NCBI GenBank assembly: GCA_016929795.1
Contig: JAFGIA010000312.1
Span: forward strand, 1-38,832
Length of the DNA stretch: 38,832 bases
Origin: Anaerolineae bacterium
Lineage (GTDB): Bacteria; Chloroflexota; Anaerolineae; JAAYZQ01
Direction: 5' to 3'
The notes beneath the pieces were generated by a model. The model saw only the letters and a program-made list of their open reading frames with translations. It did no database searches and was not told the origin of the DNA. The first letter of the stretch is position 1, and the number at the start of each line of letters is the position of its first letter. Positions 33,289 through 38,832 of the stretch are shown piece after piece. The position numbers were made by a program, and so were the translations under genes.

Positions 33289-34611
33289 CTAGGCGTCCTC
33301 GATTTCGCCCGACTCTTCTTCGCCCTCTGCGCCCGGGGTCATGGGTACTTTTATGATCTCGGCCAACAAGGCCGTCGCGTAACAACCTTTGGGCAGCCAG
33401 AAGCGGAGCACAATGCCTTCGTCATACCAAATCTCTGGCTCGTGCACCGGGAAGCGCAGTGCGCGACGCTCGCCCTGAGCCTTGATGCCGTCGCCGACTC
33501 GGAAATCTTTTAGGGTCAACCCCTCCGCAGCCAGCACTGCATCTTCCAGCTCTCCCTGTGCCCCTGCCGCGCGGATCATCTTGTAGCCAAAGAGGGGGCC
33601 GGTGGGGCTGATGTCAAAGAGATCGACGCGGTGCTGTTCTGCCGCCGGGTCCTCGACACGAAACACAGTGCGGCCAGGATGAAGCATGGCCAGGTCGCCC
33701 GCAAAAACGCGATCCAGGGTTGGCAGGCGTGAGTCGAGGATTTGATTGAAGAGTGCCGATTGGTAGGCGGAAAGCAAAAAGGTTTTCAATCGTTTGGGCA
33801 CACTACGATAGGCACGTACCACGTCGTCACCCACTGGGAGCCCGGGTGCCCTTCCGGTCTCGGGCCGGCGATCGAGGAGGATCTGGAGCGCGCGCCGCTC
33901 GTCGGACATTGAGCGAGGGAATCGCTGGAGGGCAGTGTCCCACTCGCCTGCGTCGAATGCGGCGCGAGCCTGCTGCACCACCGCGGTCTCGTTTGGGTGT
34001 GGGCCGCCGAGAAAGCGAGAGATAAAGCCGGCTGCATCGCGGCATACGACGGCCTTTCCGAGAAGGGCTGAATCACCGCGTTGACCGAAACGCTGTGGTC
34101 CATAGCGATTGGGCACTCCACGGCGGACGAGCTCGTCAAGAATCGCCTGGCAGGCAGCCACTGCTTCTTGCTCGACACCGCGCACACGGATTGTAAACCG
34201 GTTGCCGCGCAGGTGCCCGATCCGCAGCCTGTTGCGATGGCGCTTGGCCCACAGTATCTCGATGCCGGGCAGGGCGCCTTGCAGATTGAGCGCCAGGATC
34301 TGCTCTGGAGCGATGCCCTCTATCGAGAGAACCTGGCACGTGATGGCTTGCGCGTCCTTCAACCCGGCATAGCCTATCTTGTTGGGATGCACACCCAGCG
34401 CCGCGGCCAGGGTGCGCACCGCGTGAAAGGTCGACAGGCCTGTCTTGCGGATCTCGAAGAAGGTGTGCTGTCCTTCTCCCACCGGCATGTAGAGCGGTAG
34501 CTCTTCGACGACAAAATCACCGGGATGTTCCTTGATTCTCCCCCCGATCCCGGGCAAGTCGTGTGTCAAATATCCAGATGCTTGGTCTTCACTGCCTTGA
34601 TCTTGTACCAT
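33289..34611 (-). CDS. truD: tRNA pseudouridine synthase D
   Basis: A 440-residue TruD-family enzyme that converts U13 of tRNA to pseudouridine. The catalytic aspartate is D86 in YAGLKDAQAIT; other family marks are IKEHPGDFVVEE (26-37), VPNRYGPQRFGQRG (about 170) and a TRUD insertion domain in the middle. Length is close to archaeal-type TruD proteins. The ATG at 34611 has a modest AGGAT upstream. It is the last gene of the leftward glnA group, 35 bases after the LON-domain gene. Confidence 0.95.
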   Translation of the reverse strand: MVQDQGSEDQASGYLTHDLPGIGGRIKEHPGDFVVEELPLYMPVGEGQHTFFEIRKTGLSTFHAVRTLAAALGVHPNKIGYAGLKDAQAITCQVLSIEGIAPEQILALNLQGALPGIEILWAKRHRNRLRIGHLRGNRFTIRVRGVEQEAVAACQAILDELVRRGVPNRYGPQRFGQRGDSALLGKAVVCRDAAGFISRFLGGPHPNETAVVQQARAAFDAGEWDTALQRFPRSMSDERRALQILLDRRPETGRAPGLPVGDDVVRAYRSVPKRLKTFLLSAYQSALFNQILDSRLPTLDRVFAGDLAMLHPGRTVFRVEDPAAEQHRVDLFDISPTGPLFGYKMIRAAGAQGELEDAVLAAEGLTLKDFRVGDGIKAQGERRALRFPVHEPEIWYDEGIVLRFWLPKGCYATALLAEIIKVPMTPGAEGEEESGEIEDA

Positions 34612-34646
34612 CTACGATCCTGCCCCCCCACCTTCCAGCCTTCCCG

Positions 34647-35324
34647 CTAATTCTTGGCCAGGTATCCGCTGTACCCACCCTCCCACTGATCCTGCTGGGT
34701 CTGGATGATGTGGTGGAGCAGGAGCTGCTCGCGGCGCATGATGGCGCGCACGGCACGCAAGAGCCGCGGTATGTCAGGGCAGCTCAAGAGCTCCTGCTTT
34801 TGCACCATCGACACCTGGAGGGTAATGGCGGTCAACAAGGCCACTGTCCGCGCATCGGATGGGATCTCTTCCAACTCGATCTTGTGTCCCTCTGCTTGCA
34901 CCAGCAGGGTAATGTATTGACGCAGCAAGGCGCGCACAGGTTCCACCAGCGCCTGTGCTGCCTCGGTGTCGGCTCCCGACAGCGGCCACGGGGTTGCTTC
35001 TCCGACGAGATAGGGATGGTCGTGGCGCAGGGAGCGGAGGCGAAAACGCTCGGTGCCGATGGTGACAATGTTCATCCGCCCATCTTCCAGATAGCTCACG
35101 CCGGCGACGATCGCTGCCGTGCCGACCTCGTACGGCTCGGCGCTACCCCCTACCTCCTGCCCCTCGCGGATCAGAACCACACCGAAGGGGCGCTCGTCGG
35201 CGATGCAGCGCTGGATCATGAGCTTGTAGCGCTCTTCAAAGATGTGCAGTGGGAGGACCATGCCTGGAAAGAGCACGGTTCGAAGCGGAAACAAGGGCAG
35301 CTCGCGCCAATGATCTTCTGACAT
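34647..35324 (-). CDS. LON substrate-binding-domain protein
   Basis: A 225-residue protein made only of the N-terminal substrate-binding domain of Lon protease: ELPLFPLRTVLFPGMVLPLHIFEERYKLMI at the start and the GTAA-x-I and IGTERFRL motifs, with a C-terminal helical part (about 125-215). It has no ATPase or protease domain, so it may act as a substrate adaptor or chaperone. The ATG at 35324 has only a weak ribosome site (CGGGA), and it follows the propeller gene by 16 bases, so coupling is likely. Confidence 0.93.
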   Translation of the reverse strand: MSEDHWRELPLFPLRTVLFPGMVLPLHIFEERYKLMIQRCIADERPFGVVLIREGQEVGGSAEPYEVGTAAIVAGVSYLEDGRMNIVTIGTERFRLRSLRHDHPYLVGEATPWPLSGADTEAAQALVEPVRALLRQYITLLVQAEGHKIELEEIPSDARTVALLTAITLQVSMVQKQELLSCPDIPRLLRAVRAIMRREQLLLHHIIQTQQDQWEGGYSGYLAKN

Positions 35325-35340
35325 TCCCGTACCGATCTTT

Positions 35341-36735
35341 CTAACGGACCGCCAGCGAGAGAGGTTCAGCAGACAGTGGGATCGTGGCGATCACACGTGC
35401 CGGCGCCACGTCGACCACAACCACCGAGACCCCGCCCCTATCAGCAACGTACACGCGCTCACCGTCCCAGCTCACAGTCAGCGCCACCGGCCGCTTGCCG
35501 ACCGGGACCAGCACCTGCTGGCCGTCTGTCACAAGATCGATGATCGCCAGCGTCCCGAGATCCTCGTTGAGCACAAACAAAGACTCCCCTCCCGGCGCAG
35601 TGGCGAGCGCCGCCACGCCCGGCGACACGTGCTGGTAGACAGCTGTTCCATCCTCGCTAGAGATCAGCATCAACAGATCCAGAAAAGCATCTTGCTCCGG
35701 CGAGTAGAGGTTCGGCATCCACGTGTACAGGTATTCGCCATCTCGTGATAGGTTCACCCAATCGGGATAATCCGTCAACATAAAAGCGATGGTGCCAAGG
35801 CGATTGCCCAACGTTGCATTCGATGGAGGCACACGATCCATCACAGAATGCGTGGCAAGCAAGATTTGCGTCGCCATGCCATCCGGCTGCCATGCTACCT
35901 CGATGCGCGAATCCGCTTGACTCAAGAGTGTATCGGTTACGAGGGCGCCGCTCTGCGCGTCGATGAACCAGAGATGGTGGTGCTGGTCGTAATCTGTTGG
36001 ATCGAACTTGACAGCGCCCGTCGCCAACACGTAACGCCCGTCAGCACTTACCTCCAGGCCATCGATTGATGATGCTTCAACGTCGAACCGGGCCAGGGTT
36101 GCCCCCGTCGACGACGACAAGATCTGCCCCTCGGCACCCGCCACCACGTAGAGAAGATCCTGGGTGGGATGCAGCCGCAGGTGACGAACCGGTGCTTGCG
36201 GTGCCGCCGGCAGGACGATCGTCTGAATGTGCCCCAGGCTGGCCACATCCATCTGCACGACACGTGCTCCTTCCAGGCCCACAAAGAGCCGCCCGCCAGG
36301 ATTGTGTACCAGCCACACCGGAAGTACCGTCTCCTGGGCGTCAGCAACGATGACGCTGTTGACGGACATCAGGTCGTAATCTACCTTTTGCACCTGCACA
36401 GAGTAGCCACCTTGATCGTCCAGAAGCTCAAAGCGCGCCACGCCGTCCTCGCCTGTCGTTACCGCCGGCAGTGGGTTCTGGCCCCGAGGGCGAGCGATGA
36501 CTTGAGCACCGGCCAGGGCAGCCCCCGTCTCATGATCGACCACACGTACCGCGAGAACCGTGGGGGGGGGAGTCGTGACATATAACAGGGCCATGGCAGC
36601 GAGCACCATGACCACCACGAGCAGAAGCCAGATCCGGCGCCACCGCCGAGGTGGTACTCGATCCTCGGGTTCGGGCGGCACGGTCCACTGCCCGTCGGCG
36701 AACGTCAGATGCTCTCCTTCGCCGCTGTCATACAC
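35341..36735 (-). CDS. Membrane-anchored YVTN-type beta-propeller protein
   Basis: A 464-residue protein. Residues 1-34 are cytoplasmic, a single helix (35-52) anchors it, a carboxypeptidase-regulatory-like beta-sandwich follows (about 60-130), and residues 140-464 form a seven-bladed-type propeller (LFVGLEGARVVQMDV ... GERVYVADRGGVSVVVVDVAPARVIATIP). The propeller should lie outside the cell. Function is unknown; such proteins often serve as surface or protein-binding scaffolds. A run of nine C (coding strand) encodes P56-P58 just after the helix and is a possible slippage site. It starts 33 bases after glnA. Confidence 0.9.
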   Translation of the reverse strand: MYDSGEGEHLTFADGQWTVPPEPEDRVPPRRWRRIWLLLVVVMVLAAMALLYVTTPPPTVLAVRVVDHETGAALAGAQVIARPRGQNPLPAVTTGEDGVARFELLDDQGGYSVQVQKVDYDLMSVNSVIVADAQETVLPVWLVHNPGGRLFVGLEGARVVQMDVASLGHIQTIVLPAAPQAPVRHLRLHPTQDLLYVVAGAEGQILSSSTGATLARFDVEASSIDGLEVSADGRYVLATGAVKFDPTDYDQHHHLWFIDAQSGALVTDTLLSQADSRIEVAWQPDGMATQILLATHSVMDRVPPSNATLGNRLGTIAFMLTDYPDWVNLSRDGEYLYTWMPNLYSPEQDAFLDLLMLISSEDGTAVYQHVSPGVAALATAPGGESLFVLNEDLGTLAIIDLVTDGQQVLVPVGKRPVALTVSWDGERVYVADRGGVSVVVVDVAPARVIATIPLSAEPLSLAVR

Positions 36736-36768
36736 GATCTACGCCCTCTCAGCGTGACGAAACCCCGG

Positions 36769-38103
36769 TCAATAGACACGCAAATACCTGTCGATCTCCC
36801 ACGCACTGACGTGGGTTGTATACTCCTGCCACTCGATTGTCTTGGCTTCTACAAATCTTTGAAAGAGGTGATCGCCCAGTGTGTCGCGCACGAGATCATT
36901 GCGTTTGATCTCTTCCAGCGCTTCGCCGAGCGAGCCGGGCAGGGTTTGCAGGCCACGGGCGAGGCGCATCGGCATGTCGAGGATGTAGAGGTCTTCGTTC
37001 GAGATGGGTGGGGGTTTCAGCTTGCGCTCGATGCCATCCAATCCCGCGCGCAGCATGACGGCAAATGCAAGGTAGGGGTTGCAGCTCGGATCGGGGCAGC
37101 GCAGCTCGAGCCGCGTTGACTCGAGCCTGCGTGTCTGCACCTGCGGCACACGGATCAGGGCAGAGCGGTTGATTTGCCCCCAACTGATATACACAGGTGC
37201 CTCATAGCCTGGGACGAGCCGCTTGTAAGAGTTTACCAACGGCGCCAGCAGCGCACTCATGCCGCGCGCGTGCAAGAGCTGACCGGCGAGAAAGTGAAGG
37301 GCAAGGGACGACAGGCCGTACTCGTTCTCCGTCGAGGCAAAGAGGTTGTCGCCGCTGCGGGCATCGACAAAGCTCTGGTGGACGTGCATACCGGAACCGC
37401 TGACCGCCGCGAGCGGCTTGGGCATAAAGGTGGCATGCAGGCCGTGGCGCCGCGCCACTTCGCGGAGGACTGATTTAAAGGTCACGACATTGTCAGCGGC
37501 GCGCAGGGCGTCGGTATAACGAAAGTCAATCTCTTGCTGCCCCGGGGCAACCTCGTGGTGGCTGGCCTCGACTTGGATGTCGAACGCGGCGAGGGCCCGG
37601 GACATCTCTTTGCGCACCTCCACGCCGCGGTCTGTAGACAGGTCAAAGTAGCCCCCCCTGTCGTGAGGGCGTGATTCCACGTGACCATTCCCGTCGCGCT
37701 CGAACAAAAAGAACTCGGGCTCGGGGCCAGTGTGGTACACCCAGCCCTGCTGTGCGGCGCGTGCCAGCGCGCGCTTGAGAACGTTGCGTGGATCCCCTTC
37801 GAATGGGGTGCCCTGGGGCGTATACACGTCGCAGATCAGCCGGGCAGTTGGATTGACGTGCTGTTCCCATGGCACCACGGCGTAGGTATCAAGGTCCGGC
37901 ACCAGGTACATGTCGCTCTCGGCAATACGTGCAAAACCCTCGACCGACGAGCCGTCGAACCACTGTCCATAATCGAGCACTGCTTCCATCTCGGAAACGG
38001 GAATGGTGACACTCTTGACGATCCCGACAATGTCGGTGAACTGCAAGCTCACGAATTCGATGTGATCCTCTTGTATACGATGCACGATGTCATTTCTGGT
38101 CAC
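36769..38103 (-). CDS. glnA: Type I glutamine synthetase
   Basis: A 444-residue enzyme forming glutamine from glutamate, ammonia and ATP. Family signatures are seen: WFDGSSVEGFARIAESDMYLVPD (48-70), GPEPEFFLF, the ATP-binding FMPKPLAAVSGSGMHVHQS and the NRSALIRVP glutamate site. Length 444 without the 25-residue insert fits the GSI-alpha class, which is normally controlled by feedback and repressors rather than adenylylation, although a tyrosine (EDLYILDMP) stands where the adenylylated one is in enterobacteria. The GTG start at 38103 follows a run of twelve G whose end forms the ribosome site. It leads a probable operon with the propeller, LON-domain and truD genes. Confidence 0.95.
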   Translation of the reverse strand: MTRNDIVHRIQEDHIEFVSLQFTDIVGIVKSVTIPVSEMEAVLDYGQWFDGSSVEGFARIAESDMYLVPDLDTYAVVPWEQHVNPTARLICDVYTPQGTPFEGDPRNVLKRALARAAQQGWVYHTGPEPEFFLFERDGNGHVESRPHDRGGYFDLSTDRGVEVRKEMSRALAAFDIQVEASHHEVAPGQQEIDFRYTDALRAADNVVTFKSVLREVARRHGLHATFMPKPLAAVSGSGMHVHQSFVDARSGDNLFASTENEYGLSSLALHFLAGQLLHARGMSALLAPLVNSYKRLVPGYEAPVYISWGQINRSALIRVPQVQTRRLESTRLELRCPDPSCNPYLAFAVMLRAGLDGIERKLKPPPISNEDLYILDMPMRLARGLQTLPGSLGEALEEIKRNDLVRDTLGDHLFQRFVEAKTIEWQEYTTHVSAWEIDRYLRVY

Positions 38104-38112
38104 GATGTCTCT

Positions 38113-38219
38113 CCCCCCCCCCCCAAAGTTGGGAGCCTTCTCAATACAAACAGGCTCCCGCGCACGCCTCAGGACGCACAGGCGTCATGATCTTAACACA
38201 GGTCCGAGTGTCTTGTCAA
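38113..38219 (-). promoter_or_regulatory. glnA promoter, leader hairpin and poly-G ribosome site
   Basis: Read leftward: TTGACA (38219-38214), 18-bp spacer, TAAGAT (38195-38190). The leader of about 80 bases has the 7-bp hairpin GGGAGCC/GGCTCCC (38131-38137, 38153-38159), then twelve consecutive G (38124-38113) running into GAGAG, the only ribosome-site-like sequence before the GTG. The homopolymer is long enough to slip. Confidence 0.8.
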
Positions 38220-38228
38220 GCAGGCGCT

Positions 38229-38257
38229 TTGGAGACCGTGCATCAGTGTGGTATACT
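38229..38257 (+). promoter_or_regulatory. Rightward promoter divergent from glnA
   Basis: TTGGAG (38229-38234), 17-bp spacer, TATACT (38252-38257). It would start about 28 bases before the 34-aa membrane peptide gene at 38293. Confidence 0.65.
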
Positions 38258-38292
38258 CTGGGCGGCGTTCAATTTGGAAACGGTTCGGGGGC

Positions 38293-38397
38293 ATGAGAAT
38301 GTTTGTCGGCGTGGGGCCAGGTGAGTGCGCTATTGTGCTTGCCCTGCTCCTGATTATCATTGTTCTACTGGCGCTCAACCTCAGAGCGAAGCGATAG
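38293..38397 (+). CDS. 34-aa single-helix membrane peptide
   Basis: Translation from the ATG at 38293 gives a short N-terminus (MRMFVGVGPGECA), one strongly hydrophobic helix (about 13-28, IVLALLLIIIVLLAL) and a basic tail NLRAKR, then TAG. The layout is that of a small membrane protein with its tail inside. It sits 35 bases after a good promoter and ends just before a palindromic operator. The ribosome site is poor (GGGG before ATG), so translation is not certain. It is not recognised as a known family. Confidence 0.5.
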   Translation: MRMFVGVGPGECAIVLALLLIIIVLLALNLRAKR

Positions 38398-38403
38398 CTT
38401 ACT

Positions 38404-38432
38404 GCCAGTCAGTCACTGACTGGCGGTCAGTG
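38404..38432. promoter_or_regulatory. Overlapping palindromes, probable repressor operator
   Basis: GCCAGTCAGT and ACTGACTGGC (38404-38413, 38415-38424) form a perfect 21-bp palindrome with one central base. Overlapping it, CACTGAC-5-GTCAGTG (38414-38432) is a second inverted repeat. The pair ends 14 bases before the -35 of the next promoter. The form (7-bp arms, 5-bp spacer, GACTGNCGGTC-like core) is typical of TetR-type operators. It could not act well as a terminator, as no U-run follows. Confidence 0.65.
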
Positions 38433-38446
38433 GGCGATCACAAAAT

Positions 38447-38474
38447 TTGCATATTCGACGACGTATGGTATAAT
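38447..38474 (+). promoter_or_regulatory. Promoter of the candidate small RNA
   Basis: TTGCAT (38447-38452), 16-bp spacer, perfect TATAAT (38469-38474). Transcription should begin near 38481. Confidence 0.7.
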
Positions 38475-38480
38475 GGGGGC

Positions 38481-38700
38481 GTGTGGCGGACAGGGAGCGT
38501 CTCACACTGGAAAGGTTCCCTTATGGGGATCGTCGATAGTGCAAATCGTGCCAGGTAGATCAAGGATGATGAGTAACTTGGCTCAACCAGCACTCAAACG
38601 ATTGGACCGCCTCGTCAACCGGCGGCAGGTGTGCCGCTTGGCGTTGGAGCTTGTGTTGCTGCCCAGGGGGGCTCCTGTAGCCCCTGGGCAGTTTTCTTTT
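38481..38700 (+). ncRNA. Candidate small RNA of about 215 nt
   Basis: The stretch between a good promoter and a strong terminator has no convincing gene: the only frame near a ribosome-site-like AAGGATG (from 38567) runs through the terminator, and an 11-codon frame (38521-38556) is very short. Local stems are seen, such as GGTTCCC/GGGGATC with wobbles (about 38513-38531) and GCGGCA-GGTG-TGCCGC (about 38621-38636). It lacks the signature loops of SRP RNA, RNase P RNA and tmRNA; a 6S-like RNA or a leader with a regulated terminator ahead of the HdrC-like gene remain possible. The exact 5' end is an estimate. Confidence 0.45.
38659..38700 (+). terminator. Strong intrinsic terminator
   Basis: CTGCCCAGGGG (38659-38669) pairs perfectly with CCCCTGGGCAG (38681-38691), with extra pairing possible in the loop, and is followed by TTTTCTTTT (38692-38700). 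Confidence 0.92.
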
Positions 38701-38747
38701 GTGATGGGGCAGTAGGGTAGTAGAGAATCAGGGAATCAGGGGGTGCG

Positions 38748-38832
38748 ATGGAGCCGGAGATGGGGTTCATGGAGCGGGTGAGCGAGCTGAGCGGGGAGAA
38801 GGTGGCGCGCTGCTACTACTGCCTGCGCTGCT
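38748..38832 (+). CDS. Start of an HdrC-like iron-sulfur protein (cut by window end)
   Basis: Twenty-eight codons from the ATG at 38748 run to the window edge. The end, KVARCYYCLRC, matches the beginning of the first CxxCxxC cluster motif of heterodisulfide-reductase subunit C-like and related 4Fe-4S dicluster proteins, which typically read RCxQCxxCxxGCP after a short helix. The ribosome site is weak (AGGGGG). The full gene lies outside the window, so the call rests on this motif alone. Confidence 0.6.
   Translation, partial: MEPEMGFMERVSELSGEKVARCYYCLRC

Noticed and set aside
38131..38159. Leader hairpin of glnA as a known glutamine riboswitch
   Set aside because: Only a simple 7-bp hairpin with a 15-base loop; the E-loop and conserved bases of glutamine aptamers are not seen.
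38569..38715. Frame of about 49 codons beginning MSNLAQPALKRLDRL
   Set aside because: It reads through both arms and the T-run of a strong terminator, so a full-length message is unlikely; kept only as a remark under the small RNA.

Overview
The window is a GC-rich (by eye well over 60 %), gene-dense piece of a bacterial chromosome, most likely from the phylum Chloroflexota (an Anaerolineae/Caldilineae-type organism). This is an inference from several signs: a secreted giant protein ending in YVPIVFRNW, a DUF5317 protein, a very large STAND-TPR-BTAD regulator, tiny lineage-type palindromic intergenic repeats, and Gram-positive-like sigma-70 promoters (TTGACA-17/18-TATAAT) with strong AGGAGG ribosome sites. 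No phage, insertion sequence, CRISPR array, tRNA or rRNA was seen.

Layout. (1) 1-3964: a run of hairpin repeats, a small unknown gene and a single-chain type IIG restriction-modification enzyme, all leftward, behind two promoters, one with a palindrome over its start site. (2) 3965-9692, leftward: a STAND/TPR/BTAD regulator, then a 56-aa one-helix peptide, DUF5317, a 114-aa peptide resembling RiPP/NHLP-type precursors, and a PAS histidine kinase. A promoter carrying three TTTGGTG heptamers at exact 12-bp spacing lies between regulator and peptide; this is the best candidate for an undescribed system. (3) 10016-21424, rightward: an 1863-aa secreted beta-propeller/beta-sandwich protein, a GNAT acetyltransferase, a BON-MscS channel, an inositol-phosphatase-family enzyme, an M1 lipoprotein peptidase and a Rieske oxygenase. 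(4) 21539-25957, rightward: a SERCA-like Ca2+ P-type ATPase overlapping a DUF1475-like membrane protein, then an M50 site-2 protease with CBS domains behind a consensus promoter, closed by a strong terminator. (5) 26127-33141, leftward: a membrane-anchored EEP phosphohydrolase, an aspartase/fumarase-family lyase, a ferritin-like/thioredoxin/YyaL fusion, a Crp-family regulator and a 64-aa half-ferritin homologous to the start of the fusion. (6) 33289-38103, leftward: glnA, a membrane-anchored propeller, a LON-domain protein and truD, probably one operon. (7) 38229-38832, rightward: a promoter with a 34-aa membrane peptide, a palindromic operator, a second promoter, a candidate small RNA ending in a strong terminator, and the first 28 codons of an HdrC-like iron-sulfur protein cut by the window edge.

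Functions are called from motifs visible in the translations; no database search was possible. Starts were moved to the codon with the best ribosome site where the longest open frame was clearly too long.
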